DNA of 42,431 bases from an uncultured Lentisphaerota bacterium (GTDB lineage: Bacteria > Verrucomicrobiota > Lentisphaeria > Oligosphaerales > CAITYL01): positions 1 through 42,431 of the forward strand of contig CAIXRA010000031.1 of assembly GCA_903921725.1 (NCBI GenBank). Direction: 5' to 3'. Both the position numbers and the translations under genes were made by a program. The stretch's first letter is position 1. Every line of letters starts with the position of its first letter. Of the stretch, positions 1 to 8,739 are shown in pieces. The notes under the pieces were generated by a model, which had not been told where the DNA came from, ran no database searches, and worked only from the letters and a program-made list of their open reading frames with translations.

Positions 1-2
1 AA

Positions 3-176
3 GGGGGCGGGGATACGTTTCTGGGTGCCATAGTTCCTCCATGTGAAGTTGTAACACCTTACACTATAGAGCACTATGGCACACTTTCAAGAAACTATCG
101 CGGCTTTATTAAGCCGCCGCATACCTTTTCGAGCGGGCTCCTTATAAAGTCGCTGAACCGAAGCAACTTGTACTGA
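3..176 (+). CDS. 3' end of an unrecognised ORF, cut by the window edge
   Basis: The third forward frame is open from the window edge to a TGA at 174-176, giving about 57 residues with no start inside the window. It ends 11 bp before the ATG of the next gene, which would fit an operon. The translation contains VPPCEVV and KPPHTFSSG and matches no family I recognise. The second frame is also open from 113 and runs into the ATG at 188, so a frameshifted or longer beginning of the next gene is a competing reading. Chance openness over this length is quite possible. Confidence 0.25.
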   Translation, partial: GGGDTFLGAIVPPCEVVTPYTIEHYGTLSRNYRGFIKPPHTFSSGLLIKSLNRSNLY

Positions 177-187
177 CCAGCCTGGAC

Positions 188-874
188 ATGAAAAGCGGCA
201 GGACGAGGATGGTGCCACTTTCATATTCCTTGTTCCCCCTGCCATCGGACTATGAACGGCATGTGGATTGTGTTTTTACCCACGCGAAGAACGGCGTGTG
301 GGGGTTGTTTGGGGATCGGCCCAAAGACATTCCTTCGGGTGCGTCCGCCAAACCACATTTCCATGCCATCTGCCATGTGGATGTCAACGGGACGGTTACG
401 CCAGTCTTTCGGCATGAGGGCCTAACAGACTCCGCGTTCGCCGCCAGCCAGGACGGGAGCGTGCTGGCGTATGCAGAAAGCGCCAAGGATTCGCACCTCA
501 TCCGCGTCGTCAGGCCAACGGAGAAGAAAATAGTTAGGGAGATTGACAGCCATGAGCTTGGGCTGCGGTGGACATCAAGCATGGCGCTGGATGCAAACGG
601 CAAAACTCTTTTTGTCAGCGGCCGTGGCGATGACGGCCTGGGGTATCTGATCCAATACGATTGGGAAACCGGCAAGTGGAAACGCGTGTTGTCTGGCAAG
701 CGGTTGTATGATGTTACTGTTACCGGCGCGTCATGCGTCAGCGTGTATCTCGATGGGAAATACGTCGTTATTGATATTGCCACCGGTAAGATTCTCCACA
801 CCATCACCGGCAACCGCCTCAATTATCTCCACGCCACCTCCGATGGCCGTTACGTCATCATACAGTGCAACTAA
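188..874 (+). CDS. hypothetical beta-propeller-like protein
   Basis: This is a 228-residue protein without signal peptide or membrane segment. It has repeated beta-strand and turn patterns typical of WD40/YVTN-type propellers: a strand, then D-G, then a hydrophobic strand, as in ALDANGKTLFVSG, YLDGKYVVIDIATGKIL and ATSDGRYVIIQ. The length would cover only three to four blades, less than a closed propeller, so it may be a fragment or need a partner. No clear Shine-Dalgarno precedes the ATG. The same frame is open for 25 codons upstream, back to a TAA at 110, so the true 5' end could be different. Base composition is lower in GC than the core genes further right. Function is unknown. Confidence 0.5.
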   Translation: MKSGRTRMVPLSYSLFPLPSDYERHVDCVFTHAKNGVWGLFGDRPKDIPSGASAKPHFHAICHVDVNGTVTPVFRHEGLTDSAFAASQDGSVLAYAESAKDSHLIRVVRPTEKKIVREIDSHELGLRWTSSMALDANGKTLFVSGRGDDGLGYLIQYDWETGKWKRVLSGKRLYDVTVTGASCVSVYLDGKYVVIDIATGKILHTITGNRLNYLHATSDGRYVIIQCN

Positions 875-1013
875 ATGACACTGACGAATAATGGGGGTGC
901 CCACCAAGTCTGGTGAGAAAGCCAAGCCGTACGAAGATCCGCTGGAACCTTAGGGATAGGGTGCATTATACCGGTTGGGTGGCAAGTAGTTAGGTTCTGG
1001 AGCAATTGAATAC

Positions 1014-1871
1014 ATGACTTCAAGAATCTTCACCGCCGTCGCCTTTTTCCTGTTTGGCCTACTGCCTTTGGCATCCTCTGCCTCCGCCGCCCCCCAGCTC
1101 CAGATTACCCCTACACAACAGGAGTTCGGCCGTCAAGCTAGGAACCTCGGCAGCTATCCGTTCGCGTTCAAGCTCAAGAATGTGGGCGACCAGCCGGTCA
1201 AGATCGACTCGGTCCGCGGCGGGTGTGCATGTCTGGCAGTGACCATGCCCAAGTCTGAGATTCCGCCCGGCGAGGAGGTCGAGCTTTCGGCCGTCTTCCA
1301 CTCCGCCGGTTATGAGGGGCATGTCGAGAAGGCGATCTTCCTGGCGTCCAATGACGAGACCTCCAGAATGCGGGTGCTCTCGTTTCATGTCTTCCTGCCC
1401 TACAGCTCGGTCGGCCTCCGCTTCAACCCGCATTGCTACCGGATCCCGGTCCAAGCAGCGGGCAAGACCTTGAAGGCCGCTCCCGTGGTCGAGAACTGCA
1501 ATCCCTCGGGCGTCATCAACCTGACCGCCGTGATGCTGCCCGACGGCTGGCGCTGCGCGACGCCGTTCCCGGTGGCGGTCAAGGCCGAGAGCTGTTCCGC
1601 CCCCATAGAGTTCATCCGCGACGACGGGACGCCCCTGCCGCCCAATGCGGAGCTTCTCTTCGTCTTCAAGACTGACTCCCCCAAGCAGCCCGAGCTCAAG
1701 GCCGTCCTGGTGCCTGCCAAGCCTCCAGCGCTTCTGCCTGCGTCGTCGGCCGCCCATCCTTCGACACAGCCGCTGCCTTCAGCCTGGCCAGTTCAGGCTC
1801 CTGTCATTGACAACTCGAAGCAATCCGGCAGCCAAGGAGTGGGAATGGCAGGTGTCACAGTCGCGAAATGA
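1014..1871 (+). CDS. exported DUF1573 domain protein
   Basis: This 285-residue protein starts with a signal peptide (MTSRIF, a hydrophobic stretch to about residue 22, then SASAA). A DUF1573 domain follows at about residues 30-130, seen in FKLKNVGDQPVKIDSVRGGCACL and EIPPGEEVELSAVF. That domain is an Ig-like, HYDIN/ASH-related fold common in Bacteroidota and PVC bacteria, with no enzymatic activity known to me. The last 60 residues are rich in Pro, Ala and Ser and look disordered. A GGAG about ten bases before the ATG supports the start. The 139 bp before it hold nothing else recognisable. Cell-envelope location is inferred from the signal peptide. Confidence 0.75.
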   Translation: MTSRIFTAVAFFLFGLLPLASSASAAPQLQITPTQQEFGRQARNLGSYPFAFKLKNVGDQPVKIDSVRGGCACLAVTMPKSEIPPGEEVELSAVFHSAGYEGHVEKAIFLASNDETSRMRVLSFHVFLPYSSVGLRFNPHCYRIPVQAAGKTLKAAPVVENCNPSGVINLTAVMLPDGWRCATPFPVAVKAESCSAPIEFIRDDGTPLPPNAELLFVFKTDSPKQPELKAVLVPAKPPALLPASSAAHPSTQPLPSAWPVQAPVIDNSKQSGSQGVGMAGVTVAK

Positions 1872-1993
1872 GCACAAAACCACAAGCCTTTCGCGCAGAG
1901 ACGCGGAGGCGCGGAGAATGCTTCAGCCACAAAATTGCACAACATGGGCACAAGATTCTGAACGCAAAGGTGCCATGGCGCAAAGTCGTCGCA
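1872..1993. repeat. degenerate octanucleotide-period repeat
   Basis: Words recur in 8-bp phase. GCGCAGAG, ACGCGGAG and GCGCGGAG run consecutively from 1893 to 1916, and ACGCAAAG, GTGCCATG and GCGCAAAG from 1962 to 1985. CACAAA-type words lie before and between them. The tract starts directly after the stop of the DUF1573 gene and ends before the convergent glycosyltransferase gene. Further on (2005-2025) there is a GCGGGC/GCCCGC inverted repeat. I see no gene here. The other 8-bp arrays in this window (in mnmG and mutL) use different words. Confidence 0.6.
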
Positions 1994-2084
1994 GCAAGGA
2001 TGGGAGCGCGGGCACCCCGCCCGCCTGGAACGGCAAACGACCATCCCGGAGGGCTCGGTGCCCGACCACCGGCGAACGGCAGGA

Positions 2085-3197
2085 TCAGGCGTCCGTGCAC
2101 AGCCCCAGCGCCAGTTCCGCAATGCGGCGGGCGGCGCCGTGGGGGACGGCGGCGCGGATGCGGCCGGCATACGGCGGCAGCGGGACGTCGCCGGACAGGA
2201 TACGGTCCAGCGCGGGCAGCGCGCCGTCCAGCTCCGGTTCGTAGAAGCCGAGGCCGTGCTTGCGGATGAACTCGACGTTGCCGCGCTCCTGGCCGGGGAC
2301 GAACGCCGGGATGAAGACCGGTTTCCCGGCGGCCAGCGATTCGGAGACGATGCCGCCGCCGCCCTTGCAGACGACGAGGTCGCAGGCTCGGAGCCAGTCC
2401 GGCATGCGGTCGGTCCAGCCGAGCACGGCGCACGGCTCGCGGAATTTCCACGTTTTCAGCTCGTCGCACAGCTCGGTGAACTTGCCGCAGACCACAAGCG
2501 TCTGGAACGGCCCGGACTGTTCCCGGAGATGCTCCAGGATGGCGCGGAATTTGTCCACGGCGCCGAGGCCGACGGATACCAGAACCGTGCGGCGGTCGGG
2601 GTCCAGCCCGAGTTCACGGAGCAGCGCGGCGCGGTCCGCCGGCGCCTCCAGCAGCGGGTTCACGGGGAAGCCGGTCGCCTCGACGGGCACCTTCACGTGC
2701 GCGGAGACGATGGCGCGGGTGTCGTCGTCCATCACGCAGTAGCGGTCCGCGCCGGTGCCGTACCAGGAATGGTGGATGACGGTGGAGTCGGTGACCACGC
2801 AGAGCGCCGGCACGCGCTTGCGCCGGCGGGCGTAGGTTTCCAGGATGATCCCCCAGTAGGGGTAGGCGGCGACCGCCGCGTCGGGCCGGAACTCGTCCAG
2901 CGCCTTTTCGGCGGCGCGGTAATAGAGGATGCGCACATAACGGCGGAGGGCGGCGGAGAAGGCGGCGTTCGTGCTCGACCAGAAGGCCAGGTCCCAGAGG
3001 CGCGGCTTGAGCATGGACCAGTTGTAGAGCTTCTGTGAGAGGAGCGGGCCGCCGGACTCCCCGTCGAGCTTGGTGACGTCGATTGTCTTCAGTACGGCAT
3101 CTGGGCAGCGTTCAAGAATGGCCTGCGCGAGCGCCTTCACCGCCGAGTTGTGCCCGGTGCCGTAACTGGCCGTCAGGAGAAGGATGCGCTTGGGCAT
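2085..3197 (-). CDS. GT28 glycosyltransferase, MGDG synthase / diacylglycerol glucosyltransferase-like
   Basis: This is a 370-residue GT-B glycosyltransferase. The N-terminal MGDG-synthase-type domain has LLLTASYGTGHNSAV at residues 6-20, the conserved glycine/histidine loop of UgtP and plant MGD1, followed by PYWG and VVTDSTVIHH. The C-terminal nucleotide-sugar domain has VSVGLGAVDK, VVCGKF and CKGGGGIVSESLAAGKPV. Family members transfer glucose or galactose from a UDP-sugar to diacylglycerol at the membrane, making phosphate-free glycolipids. The lipid acceptor here is inferred. I chose the ATG at 3197 because the preceding 29 in-frame codons are the translation of an inverted repeat. Its RfaE2-like neighbour on the same strand ends 148 bp upstream. 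Confidence 0.8.
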   Translation of the reverse strand: MPKRILLLTASYGTGHNSAVKALAQAILERCPDAVLKTIDVTKLDGESGGPLLSQKLYNWSMLKPRLWDLAFWSSTNAAFSAALRRYVRILYYRAAEKALDEFRPDAAVAAYPYWGIILETYARRRKRVPALCVVTDSTVIHHSWYGTGADRYCVMDDDTRAIVSAHVKVPVEATGFPVNPLLEAPADRAALLRELGLDPDRRTVLVSVGLGAVDKFRAILEHLREQSGPFQTLVVCGKFTELCDELKTWKFREPCAVLGWTDRMPDWLRACDLVVCKGGGGIVSESLAAGKPVFIPAFVPGQERGNVEFIRKHGLGFYEPELDGALPALDRILSGDVPLPPYAGRIRAAVPHGAARRIAELALGLCTDA

Positions 3198-3256
3198 GGG
3201 GATTACCGTTGTGTTTTCGAACCGTTGTCGCCGATGTTGGCCGGCGTGCATGCTTT

Positions 3257-3333
3257 CGTTTGTAGTTCCGCCTTCAGGCGGCACCGCCTGCCAGAACCAT
3301 GAAAATCCCCGCCTGAAGGCGGAACTACAAACG
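3257..3333. repeat. REP-like element: perfect 25-bp inverted repeat
   Basis: The arm at 3257-3281 (core GTAGTTCCGCCTTCAGGCGG) is repeated as an exact reverse complement at 3309-3333, with a 27-bp spacer. Each arm also contains its own small palindrome, CCGCCTTCAGGCGG. From memory, elements of this wording are dispersed in Verrucomicrobiota-type genomes and appear in databases as false peptides such as LKAELQT. It lies between two same-strand genes and would form a strong hairpin in a shared transcript. Confidence 0.85.
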
Positions 3334-3345
3334 GAAAGACCGGGA

Positions 3346-3834
3346 TCACCCGCCGTTGATTTTTTTGATCGTGTTCGTCGTCGAGCGTCCCGGGACGGCG
3401 GGCAGGATGACGATTTGGCAGCCGAACGCCTCCAGGGCGCGGCGCTCCTCCTGGACGATCGTATCGATCGTGTAGTCGCCGCCCTTGGCGTAGACGTCGG
3501 GGCGGAGCGCCTCCAGCAGCGGCGTCGCGGCCTGTGTCCGGAACACGACCACTCCGTCCACGGCCTCCAGCGAGGCCAGGACGTAGGCGCGGTCCTCCTC
3601 CGGGTTCACGGGGCGGGAGGGCCCCTTGATGGCGCGGATCGTCGCGTCGTCGTTCACCGCCACGAGCAGGGCGCCGCCGAGTTCTCGGGCGCGGGCCAGG
3701 TAGGTGGCGTGGCCGCGGTGCAGGATGTCGAAGCAGCCGTTGGTCGCGACCAGCGGCGTGCCGGCCGCCTTCAGGGCGTTCCGCCAAGCCAGCGCCTGCG
3801 CAAGGGTCATGATTTTTTCTTCGGGTTTCCGCAT
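3346..3834 (-). CDS. rfaE2: D-glycero-beta-D-manno-heptose 1-phosphate adenylyltransferase, standalone RfaE2 type
   Basis: This 162-residue nucleotidyltransferase matches the adenylyltransferase half of E. coli HldE. It has the nucleotide-binding loop TNGCFDILHRGH (residues 31-42, HxGH signature), the KGGDYTID motif near 116-123, and the C-terminal GRSTTNTI. In the established pathway it converts heptose 1-phosphate plus ATP to ADP-heptose for the lipopolysaccharide inner core, in the cytoplasm. The kinase half (RfaE1) is not in the window. AAGGGG lies five bases before the ATG at 3834. The ATG at 3810 (MTLAQ) is an alternative start. This gene and the GT28 gene downstream both act in envelope lipid or glycolipid synthesis. 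Confidence 0.88.
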   Translation of the reverse strand: MRKPEEKIMTLAQALAWRNALKAAGTPLVATNGCFDILHRGHATYLARARELGGALLVAVNDDATIRAIKGPSRPVNPEEDRAYVLASLEAVDGVVVFRTQAATPLLEALRPDVYAKGGDYTIDTIVQEERRALEAFGCQIVILPAVPGRSTTNTIKKINGG

Positions 3835-3919
3835 GGCGCCCCTTCCCTGTGTCCGCGTGTTGATTCGTGGAGGAGGAATAAAGCCGCTGATCCGCGCATT
3901 GTCAAACGCCCCGGCGTGC

Positions 3920-3947
3920 TTGCAAGAGCCGGGATGCCGTGTATACT
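3920..3947 (+). promoter_or_regulatory. sigma70-type promoter of the STAS/SpoIIE operon
   Basis: TTGCAA at 3920-3925 and TATACT at 3942-3947 are separated by 16 bp, close to the housekeeping consensus. Transcription would start near 3954, about 27 bases before the STAS gene's ATG at 3981. The site lies in the gap between divergent genes. Confidence 0.55.
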
Positions 3948-3980
3948 GGAAGGCACTGCATTCTTCGGGAGGGAAACGTC

Positions 3981-4313
3981 ATGACTGCCCCAGGCGCAAA
4001 CGTGCATGTCCTCGTAGTCGCGGAACGGTTCGATTCCGCCGCGGTCCCCGCATTCAAGGAGGAGGCAAAAGCCGCGCTCCTGGAGGCTCCGCCCCTGGTT
4101 TTGGATCTCTCGAAAACCCGCTTTGTGGACAGCGCGGGCCTCGGCGCCATGATCGGCATCCTCAAGGAGTGCAACCGGAAGCCCCGGCGCATGGCGCTGG
4201 CCGGACTCTCGCCGGAAGTGCGCCAGATTTTCGAGCTGACCCGGCTCCACATGCTGTTCGACATCTACGAAAGCGTCCCGCAAGCGGCCGCCAGCCTCAA
4301 CCCCTGCGGATAG
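3981..4313 (+). CDS. STAS domain anti-sigma factor antagonist
   Basis: This 110-residue single-domain protein has the SpoIIAA/RsbV fold. The signature VLDLSKTRFVDSAGLGAMIG places the phosphorylatable Ser at about residue 51, followed by a helix and the C-terminal LTRLHMLFDIYES. In partner-switching systems such a protein binds an RsbW-like kinase when unphosphorylated and frees the kinase's target. GGGAGGG nine bases before the ATG at 3981 sets the start; an upstream in-frame ATG at 3939 would lie inside the promoter. The next gene starts 5 bp after the stop and carries both an RsbW-like ATPase and a SpoIIE-type phosphatase, the expected enzymes for phosphorylating and dephosphorylating this protein. 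Confidence 0.88.
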   Translation: MTAPGANVHVLVVAERFDSAAVPAFKEEAKAALLEAPPLVLDLSKTRFVDSAGLGAMIGILKECNRKPRRMALAGLSPEVRQIFELTRLHMLFDIYESVPQAAASLNPCG

Positions 4314-4318
4314 GCGCC

Positions 4319-6082
4319 ATGGAAGCCGGTGAAAAACGGATTCTCTGGCTCCGCAGCTGCTCCGAGGCCGGCCGCAGGGCGTGCGCCTTCGCCCGCACCG
4401 CCGCCGAGCCGCACTTCCCGGCGGCCGAATGCTCCCTGCTGGAGGTCGCCGTCTCCGAGGCGTTCACCAACATCGTCGAACACGCCTACGGCCGCGAAGA
4501 GGGGCATCCCGTCTGCATCGTCGTCATGCACGAGGGCGACCGGCTGTCCTTCACCTTCGAGGACCGCGCGCGCCGACCGTTCGTGCTGCCGCCGGAGCCG
4601 GCCGCACCGGCCGCGGACGGAACCGTGGTCTCCCGGCGCGGCCGCGGCATCTTCCTCATTTATCAGGCCATGCATGAGGTCGCCTCCCTGCGCGAGGGCG
4701 GCTGGAACCGCCTCCGCCTCGCCCGGCACCTGGCGGTGCCGGAGGAAAAGCCGCCGCCCGAACCCGTCCGCGCGCGCTGCCCGGCGGAAAGCCGCCTCCA
4801 CGAGGAGCTCGCGGAACGGGTCGCCGATGGCCACAAGCTATCAGCCGAACTCTCGCACACCCGCGAAACGCTCGACACCATCTACTCCTTCAGCCGCGAC
4901 ATCGTCACGCTTTCCGGCGAGGAGGAGCTTCTGGAAAAAATCCTCCGGCGCATCGCGGGGGCCGCCGGAGCCGCTTGGGGAATCCTCCGCCTGCGCGATG
5001 GCAAAGTCCTGCACCGGCGGGCCGTCATCGGCAAACCGCCCGAATTCCCCCGCGACGTCCCCCTTCACGACGAACATCTTCCGGAATCACGGGCCTTCGC
5101 CTCCTTCTCCGAACAGGAGGACGCCGGCCCCGGCGGCACCCCGGTCCTCGCCCTCCCGCTGCTCGGCCTGGAACATCCGCTCGGCACCATCCTCCTCGGC
5201 TCCCCGAAATTCCACGGCGGACAAGTCCGGCTCGCCCGCGCACTGGCCGACCAGGCCGCCGTCACCCTCGAAAATTTCTTCATGACGCGCGAGGTCTTCA
5301 ACACGCGCCTCGACCGCTGCGAACTCGAGATTGCGCACGACCTCCAGCAGCGGCTCTACCCCACCGCCCTGCCCGAAGTCCCCGGCCTGCGCATTTTCGC
5401 CGAGGGTGTCGCCGCGCGCCAGGTCGGCGGCGACTACCTCGCCGTCCTCCCCGGCCCCGGCGGCACCCTGGATTTCGTGGTTGCCGACGCCATGGGCAAA
5501 GGCATGCCCGCCGCCTTCTTCTCCATCCTCACCCATGTCGCCTTCCGCAGCGTCCGCCAGCTCATGCCCGACTCCACCCCCGGCCACACCCTCGCCGTCT
5601 TCAACCGCATCATGAGCGAGGACCTTGAGCGTTTCGACATGTTCATGACCGCCCTCGTCGGCCGAATCAACCCCGCGGAACACACGCTGGTCTGGGCCAG
5701 CGCCGGACATTGCGTCCCGCTTCTAACCACCCCGGGAAAAGCGCCGCGCTTCCTGGAACCGCTCGACTTCATGCTCGGCGTCAACCCGGACATGGCCTTC
5801 CGCGAGAAAACCGTCCCCTTCCTCCCCGGAGACAAACTCCTGGCCTACACCGACGGTTTTACCGACATCGCCACCGCCGACGGCAACATCCGCGGTCCGG
5901 ACGCCTTCCGCGCCGATGCCGCGCGCCGCCTCCACCTCCCCATCATGCAGGCATGCCGCCAGCTCGTGGACGAAACCGTCGGCCGCTTCCGCGAAAGCGG
6001 GCTCCAGGACGACCTCGCCCTCATCGGCATCGAATTCCTCCCGGAAGCGGAGGCCGCGCCGGGAAACAGCCCGCCCGCCTGA
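4319..6082 (+). CDS. RsbW-like ATPase - GAF - SpoIIE/PP2C phosphatase fusion
   Basis: This 587-residue cytoplasmic protein has three parts. Residues 1-140 are an RsbW-type HATPase, with the N-box [17 protein letters not shown] (E42, E47, N51, H55) and a glycine-rich RRGRGIFLI. About 165-335 is a predicted coiled coil plus GAF sensor domain. About 345-575 is a SpoIIE/RsbU PP2C phosphatase with the metal ligands in [29 protein letters not shown] and QDDLALIGI. By family knowledge the ATPase phosphorylates the STAS serine and the phosphatase reverses this. Having both in one chain suggests a self-contained switch set by a GAF ligand. The start at 4319 follows the STAS stop by 5 bp; a longer in-frame opening reads through the STAS gene and is not real. 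No sigma factor lies nearby, so the output is unknown. Confidence 0.85.
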   Translation: MEAGEKRILWLRSCSEAGRRACAFARTAAEPHFPAAECSLLEVAVSEAFTNIVEHAYGREEGHPVCIVVMHEGDRLSFTFEDRARRPFVLPPEPAAPAADGTVVSRRGRGIFLIYQAMHEVASLREGGWNRLRLARHLAVPEEKPPPEPVRARCPAESRLHEELAERVADGHKLSAELSHTRETLDTIYSFSRDIVTLSGEEELLEKILRRIAGAAGAAWGILRLRDGKVLHRRAVIGKPPEFPRDVPLHDEHLPESRAFASFSEQEDAGPGGTPVLALPLLGLEHPLGTILLGSPKFHGGQVRLARALADQAAVTLENFFMTREVFNTRLDRCELEIAHDLQQRLYPTALPEVPGLRIFAEGVAARQVGGDYLAVLPGPGGTLDFVVADAMGKGMPAAFFSILTHVAFRSVRQLMPDSTPGHTLAVFNRIMSEDLERFDMFMTALVGRINPAEHTLVWASAGHCVPLLTTPGKAPRFLEPLDFMLGVNPDMAFREKTVPFLPGDKLLAYTDGFTDIATADGNIRGPDAFRADAARRLHLPIMQACRQLVDETVGRFRESGLQDDLALIGIEFLPEAEAAPGNSPPA

Positions 6083-6222
6083 CCGCTGGAGCCCCGGCGG
6101 CCGCACGGTATATTTCACCCCGGAATCTGATGCGCCGCATTCAAGCTCGAAAACCGTCATTCAAAATCGAAACTCCTTTTTATCCCCCCGCCCCCGCGGC
6201 GCAACGTTTTGGGAGAATCCAC

Positions 6223-7869
6223 ATGCACCCGCTCGCCGGCAAACCCGCCCCCAAGTCCATCCTGCCCGACATCCCGGCGCTCGTCAGCGCCTACTACACG
6301 GTCAAGCCCGACCCCGCCGACCTCCGCTGCCAGGTCAGCTTCGGCACCTCCGGCCACCGCGGCACCTCGCGCACCGGCAGCTTCAACGAGGCGCACATCC
6401 TCGCCATCGTCCAGGCCGTCTGTCTCTACCGCAGGCAGGCGGGGACGACCGGCCCGCTCTACATCGGCAAGGACACCCACGCGCTCTCCGAACCCGCCCA
6501 GATAACCGCGCTGGAAGTGCTTGCCGCCAATGGCGTTGAAACGATGGTCGCCGGGGGAGCTGCCTTTACCCCGACGCCGTCGATTTCCCACGCCATCCTC
6601 GCCTGGAACCGCGGCCGCACGCAGGACCTCGCCGACGGCCTGGTCATCACCCCCTCGCACAACCCGCCCGACAACGGCGGCATCAAGTACAACCCGCCCA
6701 ACGGCGGCCCCGCCGACACCGACGTCACCGGCTGGATCGCGGCCAAGGCGAACGAGCTGCTGAAGAACGGCAACCGCGACGTGAAACGCCTCGCCTACGC
6801 CGCCGCGCTCAAGGCGGACTGCGTCCACGAACACGACTTCATCACGCCCTACGTCGAGGATCTGAAGAACGTCATCGACATGGACGCCATCCGCGCCGCC
6901 GGCCTGCGCCTCGGTGCCGATGCCCTCGGCGGTTCCGGCCTCGGCTACTGGGAACCAATCGCCGCGCGCTACGGCCTCAAGATCACCCTGCTCAACGGCC
7001 ACTACGACCCGACCTTCGGCTTCATGTGCGTGGACAAGGACGGCAAGATCCGCATGGACTGCTCCTCACCCGCCGCCATGGCCGGCCTCGTCGCGCTCAA
7101 GGACCAGTACGATGTCGCCTTCGGCAACGACCCCGACTTCGACCGCCACGGCATCGTCTGCCCCTCCGCCGGCCTGCTCAATCCCAACCACTACCTCGCC
7201 GTCGCCATCCAGTACCTCTTCCAGACCCGCACCGGCTGGCGCAAGGACGCCGCCATCGGCAAGACCCTCGTCAGCAGCTCGATGATCGACCGCGTCGGCG
7301 CCGCCCTCGGCCGCCGCGTCGCCGAGGTCCCCGTCGGCTTCAAATGGTTCGTCCCCGGGCTGGTGGACGGCTCCTTCGGCTTCGGCGGCGAGGAAAGCGC
7401 CGGCGCCTCCTTCCTGCGCAGGGACGGCACGGTCTGGACGACCGACAAGGACGGCATCATCCTCTCCCTGCTCGCCGCCGAGATCACCGCGACCACCGGC
7501 AAAGATCCCGGCCAGCACTACGCGGAACTGACGCAGCGATTCGGCGCGCCGATCTACGACCGTCAGGACGCCCCGGCCAACGCCACCCAGCGCAAGGTCC
7601 TCGCCAAGCTCTCCCCGGAACAGGTCACCGCCTCCACCCTCGCCGGCGAATCGATCACCGCCAAGCTCACCAAGGCCCCCGGCAACGGCGCCGAGATTGG
7701 CGGCCTGAAGGTGATCACCGAAAACGGCTGGTTCGCCGCGCGCCCTTCCGGCACCGAGGACGTGTACAAAATCTACGCCGAAAGCTTCAAGGGCCAGGCG
7801 CACCTCGACACCATCAAGTCCGAAGCCCAGGCCATCGTCTCCGCCGCGTTCAAGACCGCGGGGGTGTGA
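6223..7869 (+). CDS. pgm: phosphoglucomutase, alpha-D-glucose phosphate-specific
   Basis: This 548-residue protein has nearly the length of E. coli Pgm. It shows FGTSGHRG, the active-site serine loop TPSHNPP (Ser145), the metal-binding [10 protein letters not shown], the sugar-binding [10 protein letters not shown] and the phosphate-binding RPSGTED near the end. It interconverts glucose 1-phosphate and glucose 6-phosphate in the cytoplasm, feeding glycogen and nucleotide-sugar synthesis. GGGAGA seven bases before the ATG at 6223 defines the start. The longer in-frame opening overlaps the SpoIIE gene and lacks conserved sequence. The 140-bp gap before it has a short AT-rich stretch but no promoter I can defend. 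Confidence 0.95.
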   Translation: MHPLAGKPAPKSILPDIPALVSAYYTVKPDPADLRCQVSFGTSGHRGTSRTGSFNEAHILAIVQAVCLYRRQAGTTGPLYIGKDTHALSEPAQITALEVLAANGVETMVAGGAAFTPTPSISHAILAWNRGRTQDLADGLVITPSHNPPDNGGIKYNPPNGGPADTDVTGWIAAKANELLKNGNRDVKRLAYAAALKADCVHEHDFITPYVEDLKNVIDMDAIRAAGLRLGADALGGSGLGYWEPIAARYGLKITLLNGHYDPTFGFMCVDKDGKIRMDCSSPAAMAGLVALKDQYDVAFGNDPDFDRHGIVCPSAGLLNPNHYLAVAIQYLFQTRTGWRKDAAIGKTLVSSSMIDRVGAALGRRVAEVPVGFKWFVPGLVDGSFGFGGEESAGASFLRRDGTVWTTDKDGIILSLLAAEITATTGKDPGQHYAELTQRFGAPIYDRQDAPANATQRKVLAKLSPEQVTASTLAGESITAKLTKAPGNGAEIGGLKVITENGWFAARPSGTEDVYKIYAESFKGQAHLDTIKSEAQAIVSAAFKTAGV

Positions 7870-7890
7870 ACACAGAAAGGCCCAATTCTT

Positions 7891-8634
7891 ATGGGACTGC
7901 AAAGTTTCGGCAACTGCCCATGCTGTAAGGGCCGCATGGAGATGAAGAAAGAACGCGGCGCATTCGCATGTCCGCACTGTTCCTGCCGGTTCAAGCATAA
8001 ATTGACTGTTTGGCTTGTCGGAATCCCCGCCGGCGTCGCCGTTAGCATTGCCATTTTTCAGCTTGTCCACATAGGGCTTTTTTCGGTTTTCGCCGGGGTT
8101 CTACTGGTCATCGTCATGCTCAGAGTCTTCGGGCTGTATGTCATCCTGCCTCGGGGAACGGGCGGCGGTGAAAACGCCCGTAGCAGCGGCACAGCAGATG
8201 TCGATCGCGGCAGGAAATACGACGATGCTTCCTGGCACTACGGCGGCGATTTCCCCAAGGAACTTCCGAACGAGGCTGGCGCCACCCATTCCGGCATGTT
8301 TCTCGCGTGGGCAATCATGAATGGAATGGCGGGGGAAATCCTTGAAAATGATGCGTCAGGCCTGCTGGCGAATCTAAAAAACCGGAAGCTGACGCCGGGC
8401 CAATATCTCATCAAGGCGTGCGATGAGAAATTCATCGACATTGACCTCAACGAAGAAGGCAATGCGTTCGCGCGGGAGTATTTCGACTTCGAAAACGGGG
8501 CGTACGCCAGCGACTACGAGAAGACGCTTGCCCAAAAGCTTCCCACCCTGTACCACGTTCCCGACAGTTGGGAAACATACGACAAGCTGGCTCCGGTCAT
8601 CACTTCTAGATTCAAGGCTTGGAAGATCCGGTAG
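7891..8634 (+). CDS. zinc-ribbon, two-TM protein with a C-terminal DUF7832-like domain
   Basis: This is a 247-residue protein. Residues 9-30 form a zinc ribbon (CPCC, then CPHC 15 residues on). Two hydrophobic segments follow at about 37-56 and 60-86. After a linker comes a soluble domain with KYDDASWHYGGDFP, a THSGMFLAWAI helix and a WETYDKL tail. That wording resembles a small family of uncharacterised proteins, DUF7832 as I recall, sometimes found near immunity-type genes; the name is uncertain. AAAGG precedes the ATG, which lies 21 bp after pgm. Codon and base use is visibly less GC-rich than pgm and mnmG, which hints at recent acquisition. The run GGGGGGGGG at 8647-8655 follows the stop. 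No function can be assigned. Confidence 0.65.
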   Translation: MGLQSFGNCPCCKGRMEMKKERGAFACPHCSCRFKHKLTVWLVGIPAGVAVSIAIFQLVHIGLFSVFAGVLLVIVMLRVFGLYVILPRGTGGGENARSSGTADVDRGRKYDDASWHYGGDFPKELPNEAGATHSGMFLAWAIMNGMAGEILENDASGLLANLKNRKLTPGQYLIKACDEKFIDIDLNEEGNAFAREYFDFENGAYASDYEKTLAQKLPTLYHVPDSWETYDKLAPVITSRFKAWKIR

Positions 8635-8739
8635 CTGCAAAAATGAGGGGGGGGGATTGCTGGGCAACTCTTGCTACGCCCTTTGTGCCGGATAGCGGAT
8701 TGCACGACCATTCCTCCGGCACGGTTTATATTGCCCGCC

